Of a stretch of 64,000 nucleotides of DNA, positions 17,801-26,414 are shown piece after piece. Source of the stretch: CBFHMJ01 sp965656875 (GTDB lineage: Bacteria > Pseudomonadota > Gammaproteobacteria > Enterobacterales > Alteromonadaceae); assembly GCA_965656875.1 (NCBI GenBank), contig CBFHMJ010000032.1:62001-126000 (forward strand), written 5' to 3'. The notes beneath the pieces were generated by a model. It was given only the letters and a program-made list of their open reading frames with translations. It did not search any database and was not told where the DNA came from. How positions within the stretch are numbered: the first letter of the stretch is position 1; each line of letters starts with the position of its first letter. A program made the position numbers and the translations under genes.

Positions 17801-19416
17801 GTATGTATGTTGTATCGCCATAACTCCCCTGTTTGACCAACCATAATTTCATCGTTGGACTTTGGAAAAAATCCCAGGAGTGAGGTTGAGATATCGATGT
17901 GGAAGCTTTCCGTCAGTTTTTCATGAAAGGTGAGAGTTTGAGTCTCAGGCGACCATGAGTAAAAGCCGCGTTCATTAATAAACCAGATATCGCCTGATGG
18001 ATGACGAATAGTCTGCCAGACATTGCTGAAATCAACGTGAATACTCTGGTTTTTTATTGGTATTGGCTCAACACGGAAGGTTTCGGTATTAAAGCGCATT
18101 AACCCCTGGAGCGTAGTTAACCATAGCCAGGGACCATCACCACGCGTAATTTCGAAGACGCTGACATGTTTGTCTCGTGCTTTAAGATTTTCTTCGTACA
18201 GATATCGGGTTGCCTTACCGGTATTGATATCAAATAAATTCAGTCCATTGTCAGTACCAATCCAAAGCAAAGAATCACTTTCCTGTTCGACGGTCCATAC
18301 AATCTGATTACTTAATTTGTTGGAAGAATCGTCAACATGATTGCTGAGTGCCTGATAATTTTTGAATAGTGTCGTATACGGATTCCAGAAATAAGCCCCT
18401 TCTGCTGCGGAAGCCAGCCAGTAACCTCCCGTTTTGTCTTGCACCATGTCAACGATATTAATATCTGAGACCCGAAAAACGGTTTGATGTAAACAGAACA
18501 GGTGAGTGAAATGCTTGTCCGACATGTCGAGATGATATAAACCTGCATCAGTGGCCAGCATCAGCTCGTTATCATTTTCAATGATCTTCCAGATATTTCG
18601 GGAGAAATCCCAGTTTTTTGTACGAATGCTGGCGGTACCTGCCATATAAGGTGCAATGTCATTGAGTTGAAGGGAAAACAAGCCATCGACCGTGCCAATC
18701 CACAGAATATTGTTTTTACCCTTCAGTAATTGTTTAGTGTTTTGTGTCAGATAATTGTCTTTGCTTGAATAACGAATCTGTTTCTCTTGTCCGGTATTGA
18801 TATCAACGACATATAATCCAATGGACGTTGCCAGCAAAGCGAAGTTTTCGTGAATAGTGACTTGTCGAATGAACGGTTGCTCATCGTTGATGGAGGATAA
18901 TTCGTGGACTTTTTGAATGAGTTGAGGTGTGCGGTAGCTGGCTTTAAGCAGTTCCTTATCGAAGGCAAACCACATATTGCCTCTATCATCTTCAATAACA
19001 TCGTGAACAAAACGGCTTTGGGCAAGCCCTGACAAATTATCGATTGGAATGACATGCGAGACGCTCATATCTGATGGGGCCAGTCGATAGAGTCCGGTCT
19101 CAAAGGTGCTGATCCAGATATAGCCGCGGGAGTCTTGAAACAATTTTATTATGTTAGCGTGACGGAACGCGTTGTCCGGGCCGCTGATACGCTGAATGGT
19201 ATAACCGTCATAACGGTTTAAACCATCCTGAGTCCCTACCCATAGAAACCCATTTTTATCAATTAATAGTTGTGAAACTTCGCCCTGGGAAAGCCCTTCG
19301 CTTGTTGAAAGTCGTGAAACAACGGGCCTGATAATGTCATCATGGGCATAAGAAAAATAGCTAAAAAACAAGCTGATAGCTGTCAGCAATAAGCTTATTA
19401 ATTGTCCACTTTTCAA
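14812..19416 (-). CDS. Two-component-propeller/PAS/GGDEF/EAL hybrid c-di-GMP enzyme
   Basis: 1534 residues. A signal peptide (residues 1-24) is followed by a periplasmic region of about 14 Reg_prop beta-propeller repeats (motif type GFLWVGTQDGLNRYD, GYIWISTFETGLYRL, LLWIGTDNGLNLFD) to about 680, then a Y_Y_Y domain (~700-770) and one membrane helix (~790-815). The cytoplasmic part has two PAS domains (~840-1070), GGDEF (~1085-1250) and EAL (~1270-1515). The active site LGGDEF (near 1165) and the RxxD inhibitory site RADD five residues before it are intact. In the EAL domain E-x-L-x-R (ELLLR), DDFGTGYSSL and IKIDRSF are intact, so both synthesis and breakdown of c-di-GMP are possible. The propeller probably senses an exported ligand such as a glycan. 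Single-gene unit. Confidence 0.94.
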   Translation of the reverse strand: MKSGQLISLLLTAISLFFSYFSYAHDDIIRPVVSRLSTSEGLSQGEVSQLLIDKNGFLWVGTQDGLNRYDGYTIQRISGPDNAFRHANIIKLFQDSRGYIWISTFETGLYRLAPSDMSVSHVIPIDNLSGLAQSRFVHDVIEDDRGNMWFAFDKELLKASYRTPQLIQKVHELSSINDEQPFIRQVTIHENFALLATSIGLYVVDINTGQEKQIRYSSKDNYLTQNTKQLLKGKNNILWIGTVDGLFSLQLNDIAPYMAGTASIRTKNWDFSRNIWKIIENDNELMLATDAGLYHLDMSDKHFTHLFCLHQTVFRVSDINIVDMVQDKTGGYWLASAAEGAYFWNPYTTLFKNYQALSNHVDDSSNKLSNQIVWTVEQESDSLLWIGTDNGLNLFDINTGKATRYLYEENLKARDKHVSVFEITRGDGPWLWLTTLQGLMRFNTETFRVEPIPIKNQSIHVDFSNVWQTIRHPSGDIWFINERGFYSWSPETQTLTFHEKLTESFHIDISTSLLGFFPKSNDEIMVGQTGELWRYNIHTGAKTLLYKLPIADYRNLSSPDSWVVDKFGTLWVSFLFEGIVGLDLLNDEVIAHLNSKNRLPNNSVWQLLNGPEGDVWMSSHAGILRMNPANFHVEVFTTEDGLDTNEFNQGAGTVLKDGQIIFGSVRGFTLFDPNAIKERQSVPQQVTITNIDLLSREVQRSYSSLNDQRIQLSHDDFGLRINFSTLNYGGHHKIKYLYQLQGDETINYPESETNNILIPKLSPGQYQFSVSALDLRSGLLSEPAMLSISVAHAAWLSPLAMSSYALFVFASCMLIILRRMHQRKQMIKAHEEIKSSEERLKLALRSSESGVWDYDVPQDQLYEPRIHQDLKRSEIKIPIHFNQHMELIHPHDRAEFTNKWEAFINSDIPTFECNYRLENHDGHWLWYRDLGKVVKRDDSGFPERITGTYTNITEKELNKEQAQLFGEAFQKTRDGVLILDHQFHPIAANKSFYQLFHTTEERLFTNPWHAITVSDTTLEDFRRLLIKLDINEHWQGEKTISTPDNPEIPVLVNINSFSESTKSHRYYVVVVTDITKQKEAEATLRRMASYDPLTSLPNRTLLMDRVNHAIDRAKRYKLSICLFFLDLDRFKQVNDSLGHEAGDTLLKEVANRLTQCLRADDTVARLGGDEFVILLEQFSSTDDLSNIAKKIINAIDTPITIDGQQMSVSTSIGISVYPYDASTATDLLKNADLAMYHAKEQGRNNFQFFTHSMNEKAKLKLLREYQLKQAQALDQFVNYYQPIVDAVSGKIVGLELLLRWFDDGKMISPAEFIPLAEEIGLIVSMTENAMKRGLSDLSGWLETDDSLFISINLSLRHIEDERLIPCIIETLKETNTRVENLHFEITESMLMKDKEKALTVMNKIKDMGISLALDDFGTGYSSLQYIKSFPIDIIKIDRSFVNDIGVDKNDEAIIDAILAIADTLNLQCIAEGVETREQQQYLVNQGCKLIQGYLYSRPVQGAEVPRLLMQRDLLHPTGQHTDNAAHNINGQISR

Positions 19417-19599
19417 TGGGTTGCTCCGTTTTTATTTGTCGGCTGGTCTATGAATTATAGCAACTCTTAAAATTTAATTCGCTAAAATGAACAAAATACG
19501 GATTTAAAATTGATATATATGAATAATTATTACGTAATCTGAAGGTTTAATAAAAATTTATTATTAAGGTGTGAGGTCAAAGCACCTGGATAGTTGATG

Positions 19600-19657
19600 G
19601 ATGGTTACAATAAAGCAAATTAACTCAGTCAAAGGTACTGGTGTATCTGTAACCATC
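19600..19657. repeat. 10-bp inverted repeat GATGGTTACA/TGTAACCATC
   Basis: Perfect arms at 19600-19609 and 19648-19657, 38 bp apart, in the 253-bp gap between the FMN-binding protein gene and the sensor gene. There is no T-run on either strand after it, so it is not a standard terminator; it may be an operator for the sensor promoter or a long-loop structure in the 3' UTR. Confidence 0.35.
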
Positions 19658-19669
19658 GGTTTTCGGTGA

Positions 19670-20191
19670 TTAGCTGGATTTATCAGCTACTTTTTGATCA
19701 AGTAACAGCGCCATTCGAGATAATTTAGTGAGCGCTCTGACGGATAGCGTTGCGCCTGTGATGCCATCAATATGCCGATCAAGTTTCCAGTGTTCATTGA
19801 GTGTAGCGTCAAAGAATTGTTTAGTGAAAAACGGATGTCTGACTTCATCGCCGCGACTTTCCCGGTAGATAAGTACCTTAATATCCTTAATTTTTTGATC
19901 TTGTATGGTGATACCAACCGTAATAGGTTCTTCCTTGCCAATTTCGTTTAAAACCCAGACTGTTTTATCAGATGCTTTCCAGTATTTGATACGCAATCCT
20001 CTGTATTCATGGCCTAATACTTTCTTGATATTACTTTTCAAATCACCGGTTAACCACAGTGTACTGGTTGAAGGTGCCTGACCATTGAATGCATGTTTTA
20101 TGTAGTCGAGGGGCTCCATATATGTACCGCGTGCAAATGCAAAAAAAGCAGTTAGCAAAAATATGGAAAGAATTAGTCGTTTAAACATCAC
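19670..20191 (-). CDS. Exported FMN-binding domain protein
   Basis: 173 residues. A signal peptide (MMFKRLILSIFLLTAFFAFARG) precedes an FMN-binding domain like those of NqrC and RnfG. The flavinylation motif DGITGATLSV near residue 145 carries the Thr (TGAT) that receives FMN covalently through a phosphoester bond. Proteins with this domain act in periplasmic or membrane electron transfer and need the ApbE flavin transferase, which is not in this window. The gene lies 117 bp downstream of a porin on the same strand, with a strong hairpin between them. The length fits single-domain FMN-binding proteins. The electron donor and acceptor are unknown. Confidence 0.85.
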   Translation of the reverse strand: MMFKRLILSIFLLTAFFAFARGTYMEPLDYIKHAFNGQAPSTSTLWLTGDLKSNIKKVLGHEYRGLRIKYWKASDKTVWVLNEIGKEEPITVGITIQDQKIKDIKVLIYRESRGDEVRHPFFTKQFFDATLNEHWKLDRHIDGITGATLSVRALTKLSRMALLLDQKVADKSS

Positions 20192-20237
20192 GTTCTCGCT
20201 TATCTATACGCTCTAAACGTCGTTTATTAAAAACGGA

Positions 20238-20285
20238 AAAGCAGGCATTCCAAAGGTCATCAGACCTGAGAAGCATGCCTGCTTT
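20238..20285 (-). terminator. Branched hairpin between porin and FMN-protein genes
   Basis: Outer arms AAAGCAGGCAT (20238-20248) and ATGCCTGCTTT (20275-20285) form a perfect 11-bp stem. Inside is a second hairpin, AGGTC-ATCA-GACCT (20254-20267). On the minus strand the stem is followed by TCCGTTTTTA. It likely stops or attenuates porin transcription before the FMN-protein gene. Confidence 0.7.
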
Positions 20286-20308
20286 CAGTGCTAAAAAATG
20301 GATATTGG

Positions 20309-21586
20309 TTAGAACTGGTAACCAACACCAAGGTTAAAGCCGTCGCCACTTTGCGCACCAGCGCGGTTTTCCCAATCAGCTTTAAAGACTACGCGTGGAT
20401 GTAACCAGTAGTTAAAGCCAATGTTGTACTGACGCTTTTCGGTATCATTGCTGTCACCTGCATTGTTATCCCATTCGTTATAACGGGCGAAGATGCCGAA
20501 TTCATCAGAGAAACGATAACTTGGTTCAATGTAGAAACCAGACTGCTCATCTCGACCAAATGATTCTGGTTCAGAACCATCCAGATCCCAGCGAGCGTAC
20601 ATTGCACGTAGTCCCCAGGGGCCTGTGTTGTAAGCAATGTGTGTCTCGAACAATGTTGCTTCAACAGCATTGTCCAGTTCACCTTGAGCGACATCTTCCT
20701 GGTACTGAAGTGTTGTTGCCCATTCAAGACCTTCAATACCGGTGAATTTCAAACGACCTGTAAATGCCAGGCTATCGGCATTAGCGTTAGATACTTTTTG
20801 GCGACCACTTCGGATCAAGAATGCTTTGCTACCGTCCAGCGGTGTTGATAATCCACTGTGAAGCGCGGTATCAACAGCCCAGCCTGGCGCTGGTCGCCAT
20901 GTGAAGCCTGCACCTGCTTCCCACCAGGTTGAAGGAATGATGTTCTTTTCAATTGGATTACGTTCAACGCCATAAAACGTTGGTGGTTCGTGTGTTTCGT
21001 TCAGAATACCTACAGGCACAAGGAACAAACCAGCTTTAATGCTGAAATCCTGGTTCAGGTCATGTTCGATATAGGCCTGTTCAACTTCAACTTCACCTTC
21101 TTTACCTTCGCCTGCCAGTGAGTGTTCAACTTCAAGCTCAGAGAAAAAGCGAGTTGTATCGCTGAATGTGTGATTTAGGAAAAGTACGAAACGGTGGAAG
21201 TCAATTTTTTCTGCGTCTTCGATATTATTGTAGTGAAGTTCACCATAGCCACCGATAGAAGTATTCATAAACGGTGAGGCAGTTGCAGTCTGGGATTTTT
21301 CGATTTCTTCAGCCGCTAACTCAAGGCGTTGTTCTGTTTCTGATAAACGTTGCTCTAATACAGCACTTTTTTGAGCTTGCTTTTCAGCTTCATTGACTCG
21401 TTTTTCAAGTCGGGCTGTTTTTTCCAGTTTTTTCTCTGTTTCTTCAAGGCGTTGTTTAAGCATTTCCAACATCTGTTGTTGCTGCTCGATCATGCGTCTT
21501 AATTCATCAGTTTCTGTGTTTGCCCAGGCATTGTTGCCTGTTAACAGTAAGGCGACAGATGCTGCTAATAAAGTTTTTTTCATCAT
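20309..21586 (-). CDS. Coiled-coil porin (outer-membrane beta-barrel)
   Basis: 425 residues. A signal peptide (MMKKTLLAASVALLLTGNNAWA) is followed by a heptad-rich coiled coil (~25-95, many Glu/Gln/Arg, for example QQQQMLEMLKQRLEETEKK). The rest is a barrel-like domain starting SIGGYGELHYNN and ending GVGYQF with a terminal Phe. The coiled coil before the barrel recalls porins that trimerise and anchor through an N-terminal stalk. Motifs such as HRFVLFLNHTFSDTTRFFSELEVEH occur in porins annotated as phosphate-selective O/P-like or uncharacterised. The substrate is not predictable. The downstream FMN-binding protein suggests a link to redox or metal metabolism, but that is inference. Confidence 0.82.
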   Translation of the reverse strand: MMKKTLLAASVALLLTGNNAWANTETDELRRMIEQQQQMLEMLKQRLEETEKKLEKTARLEKRVNEAEKQAQKSAVLEQRLSETEQRLELAAEEIEKSQTATASPFMNTSIGGYGELHYNNIEDAEKIDFHRFVLFLNHTFSDTTRFFSELEVEHSLAGEGKEGEVEVEQAYIEHDLNQDFSIKAGLFLVPVGILNETHEPPTFYGVERNPIEKNIIPSTWWEAGAGFTWRPAPGWAVDTALHSGLSTPLDGSKAFLIRSGRQKVSNANADSLAFTGRLKFTGIEGLEWATTLQYQEDVAQGELDNAVEATLFETHIAYNTGPWGLRAMYARWDLDGSEPESFGRDEQSGFYIEPSYRFSDEFGIFARYNEWDNNAGDSNDTEKRQYNIGFNYWLHPRVVFKADWENRAGAQSGDGFNLGVGYQF

Positions 21587-21933
21587 TATTCCACGCGAGT
21601 AAGAAAATATATGTTTTATTTATCGGTAACTTAGATCCGATTATTTATTAATGTGTACAAGTGGAATTATAAAATAAAGAAGTATTAACGCAAATCATTC
21701 GCATTTGTTTTTTTGAGGAAGATCAAGAAGACATACCAGATGATTGTTTCTAAATTGTTATTGATTGTTGAAAAAGTGGTCACTTTATGCGTAGATTAGG
21801 GTATGGCATCAGTAAGGAGATGTTTGCCTCATATGAGTCGATTTTAGTGTTCTGAAAGTTCACGGAGTCGAATCTCGATTTGTTCTTGTTGTGATTAGGG
21901 TCTTTTTACAGACTCTGGCAAAGAGAGGTGGCT
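21587..21933. other. Divergent promoter region of porin and TPR gene
   Basis: 347 bp between divergent genes, AT-rich and without a plausible gene. An inverted repeat AAAGTG-GT-CACTTT at 21773-21786 could be a regulator site. No -35/-10 pair is clear enough to assign. Confidence 0.4.
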
Positions 21934-24342
21934 ATGTCTCAGTACGATAACGTCAAACAAGAGAATAATGTCAGTTATACGGATGATGTTATTCGCAAAG
22001 AGCCTGATTTAACATCTCAACTGGATCGTCTGGTCGATATCTGGTTGAAAATAAGACCCGGGGCGCACATTACACTCGCCTGGGCTTTGCTGGTTCCGGG
22101 GGTGACTATTATTTCCGGGCCTGGGTTAGTACAGCAACTTATTGAAAGTGCCGTCCGACAGCTTGCTGACTTCCTCGAATTGTCACTGATTTCACTATCA
22201 TTTACTGTAAATGTTGATCCGTTATTTGGATTTCTACTCATTGCTGCCAGTCTATTGTTTTTTCTTGTTGGAAAATTCGCAGAACAGGGCGACAGTAAAT
22301 TAAAACGGATGTTGGTGTTGTCATTGACATTCGTTGTTTCCCTCATCATTTCATTTCCTTTTTACCAATCTTTATTGAAGTCTGAAACGACAAATCAGCA
22401 GTTGTTGCAGCAGGCGTTGTCTCAAGTCAGTCATCTTCACAGCGATCAGAAGAGTGTGGTGACTGCGTTAACTGAGTCGTTAAAAGCATTGGCAAGGCAA
22501 CCAGACAGTGAGCAAAAAACAATGGCCTTACAGCAGGCTGCGAAAGGTGATTTTAAAGCAGCCAGTGCGGTGTTGTTCGACGTAGCAAGCAAACTGGAAG
22601 CTAAGCAGTTAAAGCGATTTAATGCTGAAGCATCGAACACTTATTTACTGAGTGGAAAACTGGCAATGGCGAATAGCCAGTCCACAGCAAAATCACATTT
22701 TCAAAAAGCGTTAACGCTGGATCAGGGAAACGAAGACGCGCAATCCTCTCTGGCGGATATCCTGGATGAGGAGACACAGATAGTGGATGCGACGAATCAG
22801 GATGAGATTCAACCAGATTCTCCTTCAACGTTGGAATCAGAAGATACTTATTATAGTAGCCATAAATACACCGCTTCGTTATCTGAATCCGATGCGATGT
22901 TAATGGCTGATGTGTCAACCAGCAGTGTTAAATCGAGTAGTTCGCAATCAGCAAGCTATCAGCAAGATGGTGAGCTGACTAGTACAGATAATGAATATGC
23001 AGCGGCTAATCAGCCTGATGAAGGTTTATCTGAAGACCTTTCGGCTGGCGAAACAAATACCTCTTCGGAAGATGAGACGATCAATCCACAAGACTCATTT
23101 GAAGACGAGCCGTTTAACGAATTCTATGCAAACCAACAACCTGATGAACAAAGTCCAGGACAAAATGGTCAACATCAGGGAAATCAGCAAAATAAACAGA
23201 TGGCACAACAAGTTCAGGATTTAAGTGAACAGGCAAGCGAGCTGGCTGACGAAGGGAAAATCTATCAGGCTGAACGCTTGTATAACGAGGCTATCGATCT
23301 GAGTAAGAAGCTGGGAAACAATGGCCAGACAATGGCGCTGGTTAATGAATTAGGTCATTTGTATTTGTATAACGATGAATCTGAGCAGGCAGAACAATTG
23401 TTTCGCCAGGGCTTATCATTAAGTGAGGAGAATGGTGACGCGAGAGGTATGGCGAATCAGTATGCCAATCTTGCAAAAACGTATGAACTGGCGGGCGAGC
23501 CTGAATTAGCTGAAGATTATTATCGGCAGGCAATAAATACGATGGAAGTTGCCGGAGAAGCTGATGGTATGACGATGCTCTATGCAAATCTGGGTAACTT
23601 ATATATGGCCGAGGATAACTTTCAGGCCGCAGAAAGGGCGTATCAACAAGGTATTCAATATGGAACAACGAATCATGATTTAACCGCAACGGCGACAAAT
23701 CTGGCAAACCTTGGCAATCTGTATCATGTTCAGGGTGATTTCTCTCAGGCTGAAAGGCATTTGATGCAGGCTTTACAAATTTCCTCGCAACAAAATTATG
23801 CTGATATGTCGGCCAGTCTTTCGAGTGAGTTGGGTGCTTTATACCTGTCACAAAGTAACCTTGTGCAGGCCGAGACATGGTTTCATCAGGCGTTTCAATT
23901 GAGTAAAGACTTGAATGATGTTGCAGGCATGTCGAGTCAACTGGCGGCGCTGGGTAATGTGTCTCAATTAGCAGGCAAAGCCGGTGCTGCTGAACAGTAT
24001 TACCTGCAAGCGATAGATTTGTCAGAATCAGCTGGTGTAAACGAACATCTTGGCATGCTATACAACGAATTGGGCCATATCTATCAGCAGCAAAATAATC
24101 CGGAGCAAGCGGCACATTATTATGAGCAGTCAGCACAAGCTGCCGCAGAACAGCATCAACCTGATCAGTTGGCGTACAGCTTGCTGAATTTGGGACAGAG
24201 TCAGGTTACGCTCGGTTTATATACGGAAGCACTTGCTTCGTTAACTCAGGCAAGAAATCGATTTCTACAAATGGGTGATGAAGAAGGGGCTGCTCTAGCA
24301 AGACAGTATGCTCAGGAGGTGAGACGGCTAACTGGTGGATAA
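21934..24342 (+). CDS. Membrane-anchored TPR-repeat protein
   Basis: About 802 residues from the ATG at 21934, which follows the ribosome site AGAGAGG; a GTG two codons earlier is less likely. The N-terminus has about three membrane segments (for example ITLAWALLVPGVTIISGPGL, FGFLLIAASLLFFLVGKFA, LVLSLTFVVSLIISFPFYQ). A short TPR-like stretch (~190-285), an acidic Ser/Gln-rich linker (~290-430, QQPDEQSPGQNGQHQGNQQN) and eight or nine tandem TPRs of about 40 residues (~430-795; NLGNLYMAEDNFQAAERAYQ is typical) follow. TPR arrays bind partner proteins; this one is tethered to the inner membrane. I do not recognise a specific family, and the flanking genes give no firm clue. Single-gene unit. 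Confidence 0.8.
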   Translation: MSQYDNVKQENNVSYTDDVIRKEPDLTSQLDRLVDIWLKIRPGAHITLAWALLVPGVTIISGPGLVQQLIESAVRQLADFLELSLISLSFTVNVDPLFGFLLIAASLLFFLVGKFAEQGDSKLKRMLVLSLTFVVSLIISFPFYQSLLKSETTNQQLLQQALSQVSHLHSDQKSVVTALTESLKALARQPDSEQKTMALQQAAKGDFKAASAVLFDVASKLEAKQLKRFNAEASNTYLLSGKLAMANSQSTAKSHFQKALTLDQGNEDAQSSLADILDEETQIVDATNQDEIQPDSPSTLESEDTYYSSHKYTASLSESDAMLMADVSTSSVKSSSSQSASYQQDGELTSTDNEYAAANQPDEGLSEDLSAGETNTSSEDETINPQDSFEDEPFNEFYANQQPDEQSPGQNGQHQGNQQNKQMAQQVQDLSEQASELADEGKIYQAERLYNEAIDLSKKLGNNGQTMALVNELGHLYLYNDESEQAEQLFRQGLSLSEENGDARGMANQYANLAKTYELAGEPELAEDYYRQAINTMEVAGEADGMTMLYANLGNLYMAEDNFQAAERAYQQGIQYGTTNHDLTATATNLANLGNLYHVQGDFSQAERHLMQALQISSQQNYADMSASLSSELGALYLSQSNLVQAETWFHQAFQLSKDLNDVAGMSSQLAALGNVSQLAGKAGAAEQYYLQAIDLSESAGVNEHLGMLYNELGHIYQQQNNPEQAAHYYEQSAQAAAEQHQPDQLAYSLLNLGQSQVTLGLYTEALASLTQARNRFLQMGDEEGAALARQYAQEVRRLTGG

Positions 24343-24535
24343 GCCAGAACACAACGGGTTATTAAAAAATAATGAATAGCCGTTTATTAACGAAGGCTAA
24401 ATAAGTTAATCTCACCTGCGAATTTTATTTGGATTAACCACTGTACTGGATTAATCATTATCAGGATGCAACTATCAACGTCATGCCTGCACGAGCCAGA
24501 GCATGGTTATGATAGTTGAATCACCAGGGGGAATG

Positions 24536-25837
24536 ATGACTGATTGGCTTCGTGTCTCGCGAGGATTGTTTTTAACTGTTGTATTTCTACTGATGAGTGA
24601 CCCAGTGTCGGCTGTCAGTGTGGAGCAAAAGCCAGAACCACAGACTGTGGTTTTGATCTCAATTGATGGATTTCGTCATGATTATCTTGAAAAGTACGCG
24701 CCTCCTTATTTGAATAAACTGGCGCAACAAGGTGTTCGGGCGGATGCTTTAACGCCTGTTTATCCCTCAAAAACATTTCCTAATCACCTTTCTATAGTAA
24801 CCGGACAATATCCGGTTAATCACGGCATCATTCACAACAAGTTTTACGATCGCGAGCGTGACCAGATTTATCGTATTGGAATGGGCGCTAAGGACGGTAG
24901 CTGGATTAAGGGGACGCCATTATGGACTCTGGCGGAACAGCAGGGCGTAAAAGCTGCAACGTATTTCTGGCCAGAATCAGACGCCTTGATTCAGGGACGA
25001 AAACCGAGTTGGTTTTATCCTTATGATAAGCAGAAGCCTTATCATGAACGTATTGATCAGATTCTGACATGGTTAAACATGCCGAAGGAAAGTAAACCTC
25101 GTTTTATCACAGGATATTTTTCTCTGGTTGATACGAAAGGTCATGAATATGGGCCGGATTCTCCGGAGTTAGCACAGGCAGTAAATTATGTTGATCAAAT
25201 GATTGGCCGTTTAATGACTGGCATGGAGAAGGCAAATATAAACAATGTGAATCTGGTGATTGTGTCTGACCACGGGATGGCATTAACGAAAACCAGTAAA
25301 TTAATTACTCAGGATGATTTACCGGCACTGAATCGGAATTTCAAGGTCATCACGGGCAATCCACATGTGTTGATCTATTACAAAGGAACATCGAAGAAGA
25401 GTTTGAATAAAATTGCTCAGCGATTTAAGAAGATTGCGAACAATCGATTCAATGTATTTACCCGCGAAACCATGCCTGACTACTGGCATTATGATAACTC
25501 GCCGGGTATTCCAGATATTATATTAGAAACCGTACCACCATATATGTTTGGTCGGGGCAAACCGCATGGTTCGGTGAATCGTGGTACTCATGGGTTTGAT
25601 CCTCGCACAGTTCAGGATATGGGCGGTTTATTCTTAGCATCAGGCCCTGCTTTTGTCGATGAAACGCGCATAGCTGCATTCGAAAACATTCATATTTATC
25701 CGTTGATTGCAGATATTCTGGGATTAACGATTTCTCATCATATTGATGGCAAACTTTCTGTACTTCAGGCGATCAGAGCTGATGCAGATCATGGTGCAAA
25801 TCCGGCGAGTGAAAATAAAATGTTGAAATCTAAGTAA
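24536..25837 (+). CDS. ENPP-type nucleotide pyrophosphatase/phosphodiesterase (exported)
   Basis: About 433 residues from the ATG at 24536 (AGGGGG precedes it; alternatives are 24533 and 24503). A signal peptide (GLFLTVVFLLMSDPVSA) leads to an alkaline-phosphatase-superfamily domain of the type I phosphodiesterase family. The two-zinc site is visible: Asp44 in LISIDGFRHDY, nucleophile Thr80 in YPSKTFPNH, Asp/His in VDTKGHEYGPDS, Asp/His in VSDHGM, and the late His in NRGTHGFDP. Such enzymes hydrolyse nucleotides, nucleotide sugars or phospholipid head groups in the periplasm. Substrate class is unresolved. It is an independent gene about 190 bp after the TPR gene. Confidence 0.92.
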   Translation: MTDWLRVSRGLFLTVVFLLMSDPVSAVSVEQKPEPQTVVLISIDGFRHDYLEKYAPPYLNKLAQQGVRADALTPVYPSKTFPNHLSIVTGQYPVNHGIIHNKFYDRERDQIYRIGMGAKDGSWIKGTPLWTLAEQQGVKAATYFWPESDALIQGRKPSWFYPYDKQKPYHERIDQILTWLNMPKESKPRFITGYFSLVDTKGHEYGPDSPELAQAVNYVDQMIGRLMTGMEKANINNVNLVIVSDHGMALTKTSKLITQDDLPALNRNFKVITGNPHVLIYYKGTSKKSLNKIAQRFKKIANNRFNVFTRETMPDYWHYDNSPGIPDIILETVPPYMFGRGKPHGSVNRGTHGFDPRTVQDMGGLFLASGPAFVDETRIAAFENIHIYPLIADILGLTISHHIDGKLSVLQAIRADADHGANPASENKMLKSK

Positions 25838-25898
25838 GAATAATGCTCCTATATGGGGCATTGTTTAAAATTTAACAGCTCGTGTGGAATTAAACACT

Positions 25899-26414
25899 AT
25901 GACCAGAATGGTATCGAAACCGGTTTTTGCTTTTATTTTTGGTGTAGTGGCAGGATTCGCATTGGATATTTCGCACCGACTGTTTTCTTTTACTGAAGCC
26001 GCTTATCAGATGACAATCTGGTTAGCGGCTTCTCCTCTTCAGGGATGGTTGCACGAGGTTTTTTCCTATCGTGCTGATACGATTTATAACTGGGTTGAGC
26101 GTTTGCTACTGATTTTGCCTGGCATCTTTGTACTGGGGGGATTGGTAGGTGGATTGATGTCTGATACTCGGCACTTTCGTCCATTTGTTTATGGTTCACT
26201 GATCAACTCATTATTTTTATGGATGTTTATTGGTTGGGAATTATCCGGTATGGGCTTCGCCGGGCTCGCATTCCATTACCCGGTTACACAGAACGTTGAG
26301 CAGGAGCTTAGCGTCAACGCTGTTCAAATGAGCCTTTTCATTTTGTTAGCATTCTCAATGGTCGCGTTGAGAAAACGTGCTCAGTTAAACCGCTCGCGAG
26401 CCATGTGGCGTTAA
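25899..26414 (+). CDS. Small integral membrane protein, unknown function
   Basis: 171 residues from the ATG at 25899 (a GTG at 25884 is possible). About four hydrophobic segments are seen: VFAFIFGVVAGFALDIS, LLILPGIFVLGGLVGGL, YGSLINSLFLWMFIGWELSG and MSLFILLAFSMVALRKR. I recognise no domain or catalytic motif. The stop overlaps by four bases the end of the convergent flavoprotein gene. Translation from this frame is supported by length and its hydrophobic pattern; the function is unknown. Confidence 0.65.
   Translation: MTRMVSKPVFAFIFGVVAGFALDISHRLFSFTEAAYQMTIWLAASPLQGWLHEVFSYRADTIYNWVERLLLILPGIFVLGGLVGGLMSDTRHFRPFVYGSLINSLFLWMFIGWELSGMGFAGLAFHYPVTQNVEQELSVNAVQMSLFILLAFSMVALRKRAQLNRSRAMWR

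Noticed and set aside
23342..24136. 264-codon open frame on the minus strand inside the TPR gene
   Set aside because: It is antisense to the regularly repeated TPR codons, which keep the reverse frame open; the protein has no recognisable domain and the sense frame is clearly coding.
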